DNA from: Lantana camara
Lineage: Eukaryota > Streptophyta > Magnoliopsida > Lamiales > Verbenaceae
NCBI GenBank assembly: GCA_037501455.1
Contig: CM074856.1
Span: 97,392,001 to 97,456,000 of the forward strand
Direction: 5' to 3'
Length of the DNA stretch: 64,000 nt
Under the pieces are notes generated by a model. That model was given only the letters and a program-made list of their open reading frames with translations, ran no database searches and was not told where the DNA came from. Below, piece by piece: positions 13,055-23,337 of the stretch (its first letter is position 1; each line of letters begins with the position of its first letter). A program made the translations under genes and the position numbers.

Positions 13055-14214
13055 ATAACTAGCTTCACTTACTAAACTTGAAACCTATTGATGGAATGCT
13101 AGGAATTTAATTCAAAATTTGCATCTCGAATTAAACACCTATTTGTTCGAAATTAGCTTAATATTTAATGGGAATTTTCGAATCAACCGGAGAGTTGTCC
13201 GGTTCGACCTCACCAACATATATGTTATCCAATTTTATTAGTCTTGATTAATGCAAGTACACTTAAATGCATTTCAAACAAGCACATAAACAGATAACAT
13301 GTCCTAGCATGATACTAACATGTAATGATCATGGGTTCTACCTATCTTATGCGTGATATGTGGGAGCCACTCCACAATCACCAGTTCTAACATACATGCC
13401 ACATAAACAGTTTAAATCACATAAGGGAAAACGGTAACAAAATACGAGCCCTATCTCTATTACATTGAACAATTGAGATTCCCCTCCCTAACATTTTGAG
13501 GGGTCTTCACTTATGGCCTCCTTGTTACTTGAATGTGGTCCATCTTACTCCATGGGTGCATTGTCTCCAAAATGAAAATAAAACCTCACCACCTATCTCT
13601 ACTCTCAAATTACAATAAAAAGAAAAAGACATAAAGTATTAAGGCTCAATCTTCATATTGGCCTTAGACAATTACACGGGGCATACCCCGGCCTCAAAAA
13701 CAGTAATATGGAAAGCCACATAATAAAACATATAACACTACGCACATAAGTGAGGCTCCAACCTCAATTGAAAAACGCAACTATAGGGCTCCAACCCCAA
13801 TTTAAACCATCCATGTGCATAAATTAAAACCATACATAGATCTAAACCCATGATCACCTAACATGCTTTTGCAAGAATTTAAATTTAGCCAATAAATTAA
13901 AATTCTCGTTTCAAGTCCTAATGACTTAAAACACGACTTAGATGCAATTCTTGTTCAAGAGCCTTTTCAACAACACCCGAAAAACAATAAACCAATAAAA
14001 TTCAAATTAATCTCCAAAATTAATAATTTTATTCTTTCATTATTTTCAGAAAATAAAATTTGTAATTTTTCCAAAGTTTAAATCGCTTAAATTTCTAAAA
14101 TCCCAATTTAAACAATTATTTCAAAAATAATTCAAATTTAATAAATAAAATTTTTCAGAAAAATTAAATCGGGATTGGATTGGACTAAACACGAAAATCA
14201 AGATCGCGAAACGA

Positions 14215-14530
14215 AGGGCCCGGATTCGCCCGTGCGCCAGCCCAGGCCGATAGCATGCATCACGCGCGAGCGCACGCGTACCGCGTCGCTTACGCCAGCA
14301 GCAAGGCTGCCAGTACCCACGCGCAGCGCGCACGCTTTCCCGCGCTCAAGGCGGGCGCTGCGCCTAGGCGGGAGGCAGGCGGGCGAGGGAAAGGCTCCCT
14401 CGCGGTTGTGGGAGGTGCTGGCGGGCGCGCCTAGGCGCTGGCGGGCGGCAGCGACGGCAGTCCCGCGCGGTTGCGGGACTGCTGGGCGGGCGGGCGCGCG
14501 GGCCTGGCGTGCTACACCTTAGCACGTCCA
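14215..14530. other. GC-rich block in the leader of element F
   Basis: A GC-dense block in an otherwise AT-rich leader, full of short self-complementary pieces such as CGCCTAGGCG, GGCGGGCG and CCGCGCGGTTGCGGG. Element G has a GC-rich block in the same place (17525-17744 plus 21878-21915) with CCTAGGCGCGC units, but the sequence is largely different. Confidence 0.75.
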
Positions 14531-14805
14531 GGCTCGCATTTTCGTAACGCGGTTTCGTGTTTCGTACTTTCAGTTCAAAAACCAAAACAATCCAAAATTC
14601 AAAACACGAATTAAATTAATTTCTATCAAAACGGTTTTTCCAAAACCACAATTTAAGAAAACAGTTTCAGAAATTCAAGAAAAATTACAGTTTCGTATTT
14701 CAGGCTTTCTAAAAGAACTCATGAATACCTAATTCGCATCTAAGCCTAAGAATTTCTACCAAATTCAGAATAATTGAGACGAATCAGAAACATGATTAAC
14801 GAGGT

Positions 14806-14818
14806 GGCTCTGATACCA
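14806..14818 (-). other. Primer binding site of element F
   Basis: Minus-strand TGGTATCAGAGCC, complementary to the 3' end of initiator tRNA-Met, two bases from the 5' LTR. Confidence 0.92.
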
Positions 14819-15206
14819 CTTGTTGGAAAACACGAATCAGAAAGCAGCGGAATTTAAAAATGTTTTCCAACAAAAGGACCTAGGACTCGCAATCGTGTAT
14901 CCAAATTCGTAGAGATAGAAAACTTACTTTTCTTTTGTCCTTTCTTGAAGCGTTTCAAGCCACCCAAGAACGCTCTTCTCGCGGCTTGATCCCCTCTCCT
15001 TGGTCAAGCTCGAATCTTCAAACTTCTAACTTGAAGTCTCTAGAGAAAATCCACCAACTTGATCACAATCTAATTAGTAAGGATGCTAGTTCTCTAGTTA
15101 GTGTTTAGGCTTAACCTAGGGTTTTATTTAATCTTGGAGAAAGGAAGGTGTTGAACACATGAACCAAAAGAATTGCCAATTAGCTCTTAGAGGAGCTCGA
15201 GCTCCC

Positions 15207-15216
15207 CTATTTATAG
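15207..15216 (-). promoter_or_regulatory. TATA box of the 5' LTR of element F
   Basis: CTATAAATAG on the minus strand, followed by GGGGAGC; a typical plant LTR promoter. The same sequence is kept in the 3' LTR at 7067-7076. Confidence 0.75.
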
Positions 15217-15554
15217 AGAGAGGGTGCCGAAATTCCAAGTTCTTAATGGGCTAGGATTTTGGTCTCTCTCTCTCCTATTACTTGATCATCAAGTAATTTT
15301 GACTTTGACTTTGAATTCTAATTCAACTCAACTTTCAAGAGAGCTAAAATATCCAAACTATTTTTGGATAATTTTATACTTAATTTATTTAAAATAAATA
15401 ACTTATTTTATCTAATTAATTAATTCATAATTAATTAACTAGATTATTTTTCTCCAAAATTAGACTTTCTTTTTAATTCAAAATTAAAGCAAAGTCTATT
15501 AAATAATTAACACATTTAATTATTTAATACATATATATACAATATATATTTATT

Positions 15555-15626
15555 CACACGTGTGTGACACGTGTCACAGTGACACGTGTCACTCACGTGA
15601 GCCACACGTGTGATTTCACACGTGTG
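15555..15626. promoter_or_regulatory. Cluster of six G-box palindromes
   Basis: CACACGTGTG (15555-15564), GACACGTGTC (15566-15575 and 15581-15590), TCACGTGA (15593-15600) and CACACGTGTG (15603-15612 and 15617-15626) lie in 72 bp, ~340-420 bp upstream of the TATA box. CACGTG is the known core bound by plant bZIP and bHLH factors. Actual binding is inferred. Confidence 0.8.
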
Positions 15627-16772
15627 GAACCCTCTTGGCCCGATTAACTCGTTTATTCATTTTTAAGCCTCAACTCATGTAACCAAGTTGTTGTGTGTGA
15701 CCCTCTAGGTTCTCAATTCAATTAGCAGTGACCCTAATTAATTTAGTTCACTAATTAATTAATCAGTCCACAGATTAAACGACCATAGTCTAGCAACAGG
15801 TGTTTAACCCCTAGCTGAATTGGAATGTTCGGATTCGACAGAACCTTTAAGTCATTGAATCATGTGAGATACAATCCTCCTACTTACTATCTCTCAACCA
15901 AGATCTAGGGTAAGGGAATAATCAGAACCCTAATAATCCGGTCTTAAAGCTAAGTGCATTTCATATCCATTTGATCTCAATCCAAGAAACCCTTTTCTTG
16001 ATGTCTTGATCTACTGCCTTGGCCAAGGACTCCATATGGCATATGAATGACTTACACAATAAGAGATCACCTTGCAGATGCAAGTGTAGGTCCTTTCTTG
16101 ATTCTCATTCACTTTCATGAATCACTTGTGTAGCCCCAGCATAAGCCTTGAATCAGTTGTCTAAGGCGACACCCTTTAAAGCTTATACCTAAGACTACAG
16201 AGTTAACTCATAAAGTGACAAGGAACCTCAAGTCTAAGGATCAATTAATCACATCAATGACTCGTGAGATATTTCCTAATCTGGAAGTTTCCATTTCCTG
16301 AAATAGAAACTTCCTTTCCCATTTAGGAATGTTCTCACACGGGGCACCTCAGTGAACTTACTTATTAAAGTAAGCACCCTCATGTATCACGCACGTATCA
16401 ACTATACACTTTGCACCTTCATGAAACAAGGTGGTCCTTCTTAAAGGCGTGATCCCATAAGCAAGCCTTAGAGGAGTCAGGTTGACACTCCCACTGTCTG
16501 TAGGACTCATCGGCTTGGAGTATTTTACTAATCATGACTTATGTGATATAGGGCTCGTTTCATGAACCATTTCACCTAAATGGTAGAGTCCTAAAGTCAT
16601 CAGGATTAGGGGAGTTCTCATACATGCACAGCGAAAGTAAACGCATACCAAACAAGAGCATATAAAGAAGTGTTGCCTCAATTCGTTATTTCATTCAAAG
16701 ATTGTCTGTGATTACAATAAGGAAAAGTACAAAGCGGATATACAATCGGCTTTTAGGGCACTATTCCTAACA

Positions 16773-17190
16773 AATTCATCACATAGTCATTTATGCTCAA
16801 GCAATCTAAGAAAAGATAGGAAATGGAAGGATCAAGTCTTGCATCTTCAAGCTCAAGAAACAAGTTCATTAATGGCAACTCATTTAATCGTCAACCACCA
16901 AGAGAATCAAGTGACCTATATTCATGCTTCAAAACAACCATAAACTCCAAGGAATCAAAATGATCAAGAAATTATCCATTAACCTAACTATTCGTTCAGG
17001 TATTCAAAACTCTATCAACACTAACTCAAAATTAGGGATGCATGGATTAAAATTACCACAATTGAATGTAGATAACAATTATATACTTACCTCTTGAATT
17101 GGATGAAGTTGGGAAGAGATTAGACCTCAAAATCTCTCAATTTTGAATAGTGGCAAAAATGGAGTTTGGTTACAGTACAAAAATTGCAAG
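16773..17190 (-). mobile_element. LTR B, right part
   Basis: Continues LTR B after the copia insertion, starting with AATTC (right copy of the F target duplication). Noncoding. The expected 5' LTR terminus (GGGGCGTYACA on the plus strand) is absent. Near 17170-17200 the sequence passes into the end of a copia LTR, so B is truncated here. The exact junction cannot be placed by eye. Confidence 0.6.
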
Positions 17191-17744
17191 ACAACGATTA
17201 AAGTTTTGGAAAATTTTAAACTTTCGCTGCTCAACTCTTTCGTGTTTTCCAACAAGTGGTATCAGAGCCACCTTACAATGTTCGTATTGTATCTTTATTG
17301 CTTTTGGAATTTTGATTGAAAATTCTTGATTTTGAGTATATGTTGTGTATTCATGGTTTTTGTTTGAAATTCGAAGTTGCTGGATCAAAACTGTTTCTTG
17401 AAAATTTGTAAAAAATAGTTTTCGTATAAGTCTGGTTTTAAGCTGTTTAGATTCAGAATTTTTTGAACTGTTTTAATTCGAAATTGGAAATTCTGAATTT
17501 GTTGGAATTACGAGACGAAAACACGGAACGGGCTCACCCGCACGCGATCCTCGGGTGCTCCTAGGCGCGCTTAGGTGCTGCGCGCACCGTTCCGCCCCAC
17601 GCCCGGTAGCCTTCCCCGTGATGAGCGGCTGGCGCGCTAGGCGCGCATTCAAGTGCAGCTTTGCTGTGCAGCGCGTTAGCCTGCACGTTGGGGCGCAGGG
17701 CTGCCCGTCCCTGTCCGGCAATTGCGCGGTGCTGCCAGCTCGCG
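17191..17744 (+). mobile_element. Element G, first piece: end of 5' LTR, primer site, leader
   Basis: The last ~60 bp of a copia LTR related to F (ending TTCGTGTTTTCCAACA at 17254) are followed by AG and the primer site TGGTATCAGAGCC (17257-17269, initiator tRNA-Met), then leader sequence and a GC-rich block. The rest of its 5' LTR is missing. Broken at 17745 by a solo LTR. Confidence 0.8.
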
Positions 17745-18801
17745 TGTAACAGCAGGGCCTGGATGAAAACAGTAAGTTAAGGGCATTGGTAAAGCGTTTA
17801 TAGACCGTGATCCAACTTTTTGAATCATCATGCATTGCATTCTTACATGAACTTTGTGCTCGTATATGATCTGACATGTTTTAAGGGGGAATTCTTGACC
17901 TTTGATACAGTTTACTATTCATAACACGAGCCTACCTTGTTCATATTGTTACTCGAACCCTAGAGGTTCATCATACATGTTTCCCAATCGTTTGAACTTG
18001 TTTCCCAAGCTCAGAGAGTCTTTCTTGAACCATAAGGGTATTTTTGGAACTTACCGACTAAAGTTACTATTCATCAGAAAATGAGCTTTTGATTCTGATA
18101 CCTTACCTACCCAAGTTTACAGTCGAATCGATCCTTGTGTCGAGACGATTCTTTTGAAATCATTCTTGGCTTGGAAATCGATTCTGGAACTTTGTTTTAT
18201 TGAAAACGTTTTCGAAAACCCTAGTTCACTATTCCTTTTACGAACGGTTTTCATTCGAAAAATGTTTTCTCTCTGGATTTGCAATACTTGAGCTATTTTA
18301 AGATTTTTGAGATGTTTTACAACTCTTGATTCAAACCCTAGCTTGAAATTTTGAAGCGTACGCTTGTACGTAAGAATTCACTATTCACTTTACGTTTTCA
18401 ACGGTAAAACGTTTTATAGTCGATATTGGATTCAAAATGCTTCTCAATTTATTTCTTGAGTTTTGGAAACAATCCGGACTTGAAAATCATTCTAGAAAGT
18501 CGTTTTTCACTCGTGTTGAGTTTCGAGCTCAAAACTTTTATTCACTAAAACTAATGTATCTTTCAAACGGTAAATCCGATTTCGGCGAATAAATATGCGT
18601 TTCGAAGCTAATTTTCTTTCCGTCGGAATGGTTACACTTCTAGCCACTTATCCTCGAGTCTTGGGCAACAAAATTACAGAAATACCCCCAGCAGCCCCAT
18701 TTTTAGCTTTATATGCCTAAAGCTTCCAAGAGAAGCTATCCCATTTTGCTCTCATACCCTTCTCCACATTTTATTTCCAAGGTGAGGGGCTTCTCTTCAA
18801 C

Positions 18802-18809
18802 TATAAATA
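18802..18809 (+). promoter_or_regulatory. TATA box of the 17745 solo LTR
   Basis: TATAAATA, followed by GAGGGCTCATGGC and a pyrimidine-rich stretch. It is the best core promoter seen in any of the long LTRs here. Confidence 0.65.
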
Positions 18810-19600
18810 GAGGGCTCATGGCATTTCATTCCTTGCTCAATGTTGTGTTAACAACACCCTTTCTTCTCTCCCCCTCCCCCTCTTTGCCTTCGGCACCCCC
18901 CTTTGTAGCTAGGTTAGTTTGTTTTGTTTTTATATTATGTTTTAGTTTAGTTTATGTTTTTATGTTATGGTATCTTTATATTATGTTTAGGTTGGGTCTT
19001 AGGGTCTTCCCTAAGCCATATAGGATTTTATTTTATGCATTTATTATATGGTTTTCATGATGTGTTTTGATAGTTGTTTATATGTTTTAATTGTTTAGTA
19101 TATGCTTGAATATGTTATGAATTGCCCTAGTATATGCTATGATCATGTGATATGGTTGTTATATTATGAGAATTGATGCATGATTATGGAATTTAAATTA
19201 TGTTCATGCATGCTAGCTAATGGAATAGTGATTTACAATTTATTATGTCACAACTTGTTACATGTTGATATTGAATTAAATTGTTACATGTTACATGCCT
19301 AAAGGTTCATGATATGATATGATATATGTTGTGACATGTTGTCACATTGTTATATGATTCTTGAATTATGAATTGAGCTTATGATATGATATGGATTAAT
19401 GGATTAGAGCCTTGATCATATGTTATACACTTTAATAGTGTCACATGTTATAACCTAAGATAGAATAGTGTTTCATAACTTGATCTTATGCCTTAATTGG
19501 ATCTCTTAACCATAGGTTATACCTTTAACCTAGATCACACTTGATTATATTAACATGAACTTGAAACTATAGGTTATAATCAAGATCATAATTTAATTAG

Positions 19601-19690
19601 GGTGTGTGTGTGTGTGCATGTCGTGTGTGTGTGTGTGTGTACGTGCATGGTGTGTGTGTGTGTGTACCGTGTGTGTGGGTGTGTGTGTAT
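19601..19690. repeat. (GT)n microsatellite
   Basis: Four GT runs separated by short interruptions (GTGCATGTC, GTACGTGCATG, GTACC). Likely hypervariable in length. Confidence 0.95.
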
Positions 19691-20860
19691 AGTAAGGGTT
19701 TGACCCGAACCTTTGACCCGACACGTGAATAGTAACCTATGAATAGTAATCTGGAATAGTAATCTTGAATAGTGCTTTTGAATAGTAAGAATGAAATAAA
19801 ACTTGTGCTTTCCTAATAGACATTTGCACCTAGGGTTTCCATATCCAGGGTCTAAAATGTGTTTTCAAAATGTGTTTTCTTTCGTGGACTTGTTTCTTAA
19901 CCTAGGGTTTGCGATAGGATTCATAATTTGAGTAAAGCTTACTCGGTTATAGTAAGATCATAGTCTCACGTTAAGAGTAACTCACTTTAACGTATTCCTT
20001 TGTGTGTTACCTTTCTTGAATACCTTAAATGGTATTACTCTCTTGTGTTACATGTTCTTTACATGTTCCTTGTTCATTTGTTTCATGCATTTCATATGCA
20101 TCTTGGTTAGTAGTGGGTCTTAGTTGTTAAGCTCACTCTAGTACACCACCTACAGGAGTTAAAGTTGAGCACTGGGATTCCTAGGGCACCGCATAATCTG
20201 TCTACCTGCCTTTTGTTACTATTGGGTGAGGTGAAGTTATAAATGTTTTCCAACTGCAACCACGATTATACTATCGTATCATATGTTTTGAAATTCAAAG
20301 CTAAATCTCGTTTTGAACTATCCCTTTTATCGGGACATTCTTTTGAAAGGATCATTCATACTTTAATAGTATACCTTGATCAACAGCACATGTTTTCCAA
20401 AGTTCTGCATTCTTGTTCAAAGACAGTTACATGTTCTGCACATGTTTTCAAAGTACAGTTTCTCGTGTTTTACAGACAGAATCACATGTTTTCAGACAGA
20501 ATCATATGTTTTGCAGACAGCATCATATGTTACAGTTACAGTTTCACATGTTATTGTTAGCACACTGGAGTGGTACTCTAGTCACTGCTAATCTTGAAAT
20601 GCAAGCATACAGTTTACAGTTTGGGCCCGGCGGTTATGTGTGGAGGTGATGCTCGGGAGGTGAGCGCCAACGACATCACCAATACCGGCCGCTACACTTA
20701 GACAATTGACACCGAATTTTATCAGGAGGTTTGTTAAGTTAGGACAATCTGTCTAGGAACGGACAACAAATCTGTGCCCATTACATGTTTACAGGTCGCC
20801 TAGGGCTAGCTACCCGAAGTGACAACCAGTGGAGGATGGTGCATGTTTGTATGTGTTGGG

Positions 20861-21020
20861 GAGAGTTGTTGTTGACCTTGGTTCGATAGTCTACTGTGTG
20901 CGGAGTTGTTGTTGACCTTGGTCCGATGCTCTACTATATGTGGGGTTATTGTTGATCTTGGTCCGATACTCTACTATACATGGAATTATTGTTGATCCTG
21001 GTCTGACGCTCTACCAAATC
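20861..21020 (+). repeat. Four tandem 40-bp repeats
   Basis: Units start near 20861, 20902, 20942 and 20982. Each contains GTTRTTGTTGAYCYTGGTYYG followed by CTCTACYR. Upstream (20370-20560), shorter repeats built on ACATGTT and CAGACAGAATCA are visible. Confidence 0.85.
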
Positions 21021-21877
21021 ATGTTTTTCTGGAGTAAGGATGGAGGAGCCTACCTTGCGGGCAAAATTCTATTTCATAAAGGACGGTTCATATCTGGAAA
21101 AGTTCACTTTACCTTTATCCCGTTTTATGAAAGAACTATGAACCATCAACAGCATATGTGTGGGCGTGTGATAGCATTCATGAAAATGTTTTATAACGTG
21201 CATTCTTTTACAGCATCACATTTAAAGAGTTTTATCAATCGAACTTGTTTCGAGTTCTTCTTTAAAGCATTGCATTTAACAGTTTTGAATTACACTTCAA
21301 GTTCTTTATCACTCAGTACTTTCTTTTAAGTATTCCCTCACTTAGTCCTTTTGACTAATACCTCTCCCGTTTTCTGGCCTCGTGGTTTCAGGTCTTGCAG
21401 CCGCAGTCTAGAGGTATCTTGAAGCTCTAGATTGTCATTTTTGTTTCAGTCAGGACTTAGTATTACTTTCTTTTGTGTCCTGCATATGTTTTATGGCTGC
21501 ATCACTTTATGTTTCTGATTGCTTGAGTATCTTTGTTATACTCTTTCTGCTACTCTGTTACCGATATTTTGAACTCTGCTGTATCGGTATTTAATATGTG
21601 ATTATGTTATATGTTCTGATATGCCGAGTCTCTCTTACACGATCAATATGTTCTTGCTTGTTACATGCCATCACGCACATGTTTTGAAAAGTTTTAAAAT
21701 ACTCTGATTTTCCGCTACATAGCCACATCGTTTACATGTATAGTTCTGAGATAGACAGCCGTTCGCTGGAGTATTTCTTGAGTGATGGCTCACACCATTA
21801 CTTGAGAGGTGCTTCGGTGCGGGGGTTGAGACGCCGCTCTCCTCTTGTGCCAGTACGGGTGGGGGCGTTACATCGCG

Positions 21878-23332
21878 CGCTCCTTGTGAGCGCGCCTTGC
21901 GTGGGCTATCCCAAGACGCCTTTTCGTTTCGTGTTTTCCAAGTTTCGTTAAAATCCCGTTTTGTAAAATCTAATTTTATTTTAAAATTTGATTTTAGTTT
22001 TATAAAATTATTTATTTGAAATAATTATAAAATTTGGGATTTTATGAATTAAAGTCATGTTCTAATTTTTCGAGAAAATAATAAATATCACTTTGAATGA
22101 TATTTTAGATAAAAATTTAATTTTAAATTAATTGTTGTTTTGTCTAGGTCCGGTGATTCGATTTTGCATAAATTCTTGAATAATTAACTATATTCAAATT
22201 ACTTAAGTTAGTTGTAACTTGAAGTCAGGGGAATTTTAAATTTAATTGGTAAATTTAAATTCAAACGGAATCATGCTAGTTTAGGTGATCATGAGTTAGT
22301 CTTATGTATGTTTTAAATTCTGCACATAGATGATTTCAATTTGGGTCGGAGCCCCATAGTTGCGCGTTTTCAATTGGGCTGGAGCCCAACTTATATGTGT
22401 ACTGTTATGTGTTCATTATGTGGCTTTCCTTATTATTGTTTTTGGGCCGGGGTATGCCCTGTGTACTTGTCTATGGTCAACATGAAAATTGAGCCATATT
22501 ACTTTACGCAAAGAGAGTAGAACTTAGGAAGTGAGGTTTTTATTTTCATTTTGGAGACAAGCACCCATGGAATAAGAAGGATCCACAAGGAGCACTTGAA
22601 GAACGGTGGCCATAAGAAGACCCCTCAAAATGTTTAGGAGGGTTTCTATTAAATGTAATAGATAGGGCATTTTTTTTCATTAAATTCTATACTCCTATGT
22701 GATATGAATTGTCTTATGTGGCATGAATGTTAGAACTAGCGGTTTTGGAGTGGCTCCCAAAATCACATACAAGATAGGATACCCATGATCATCACATAAT
22801 TAGTATCATGCTAGGACATGTTATCTGCTAACTGCTTCTGTGATGCACTTTATGTGAAACTGCATTAAACATGACAATTAAAATTTGGATAACATTATAT
22901 GTTGGTGAGGTCATTCGAAAATTCCATTTAAATATTGACCAAAATTCGAATAAATAGGTGTTTTATCACGGTAATAAAATTCCTAGCATTCTATCAATAG
23001 GATTCAGGACTTGATAAGTGAAACTAATTGCTGTCTCACGAGTCATAGGGTAATTAGTGTAGCTTATTAACTCTTAGTTTCCTGATTAATTATTTTAAGT
23101 AATTAATATTTCTTGACCATTTTAGAATGGCGGATGTCTCACGAGTTGTGGGTCGTTCCGGACTAAGTTTGGTTGAGATCTTATGATTGATGGGTCCTGC
23201 TCAACACTAAAGTAGATATGGATGTCTCACGAGTCGTGGGTCCATGATTGAAAGATTAGTGATGCAGAATTATTACTAGGAATTCCATGGGGATGGAATC
23301 GGTAATTCGTACCTACCTAAAGATTCTTAGAC
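21878..23332 (+). mobile_element. Element G, second piece: leader with three motif copies
   Basis: Resumes the GC-rich block, then an AT-rich block, then sequence clearly matching the reverse complement of the F leader (for example GGCCGGGGTATGCCC near 22444). Three copies of the leader motif TGTCTCACGAGTCGTGGG are at 23032-23050, 23133-23154 and 23221-23243. The fourth is beyond element C at 46173. Ends at the target duplication CTTTG of element C. Confidence 0.85.
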
Positions 23333-23337
23333 CTTTG

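Larger units (their letters stand above)
12529..14805 (-). other. Long leader of element F
   Basis: About 2.3 kb between the primer site and gag, with no credible gene. From the primer side it holds a GC-rich block (14215-14530), an AT-rich block (13860-14180), and then four copies of a near-palindromic motif (12734-13054). The same order occurs in element G. A small open frame at 14175-14522 on the plus strand only follows the GC-rich composition. Confidence 0.85.
6681..16772 (-). mobile_element. Element F, complete but inactive Ty1/copia retrotransposon
   Basis: Two LTRs (6681-8599 and 14821-16772), both TGTTGGAAAAC...CCTAACA on the plus strand, enclose a primer site, a long leader, a gag-pol region and a polypurine tract, all reading on the minus strand. 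The flanks are TATTC (left) and AATTC (right), a 5-bp target duplication with one mismatch. It sits inside LTR B. Domain order gag-protease-integrase-RT-RNase H shows Ty1/copia. The ~1.9 kb LTR, the TGTTGG start and the gag N-terminus suggest the Angela/Tork lineage, but this is inferred without a tree. Coding lesions make it non-functional. Confidence 0.95.
14821..16772 (-). mobile_element. 5' LTR of element F
   Basis: 1952 bp. It differs from the 3' LTR mainly by an extra ~33 bp that adds palindromic CACGTG units. The minus-strand TATA box is at 15207-15216. U3 is about 1.55 kb (16772 to ~15220). Confidence 0.95.
17745..21872 (+). mobile_element. Solo long LTR in element G
   Basis: 4128 bp from TGTAACAGC to GGGGGCGTTACA, flanked by an exact 5-bp duplication TCGCG (17740-17744 and 21873-21877). 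No internal region, primer site or gene, so it is a solo LTR left by LTR-LTR recombination. A TATA box is at 18802. Near its end, an AGTC/GACT hairpin (~21334) is followed by acceptor-like TTTCAG and TTGCAG (~21391 and 21398). Small open frames inside are not genes. Confidence 0.9.

Noticed and set aside
14121..14585. Frames of 70-115 codons in the GC-rich leader of F and similar ones at 17473-17877
   Set aside because: Low-complexity Arg/Ala/Pro text on both strands; not conserved between F and G.
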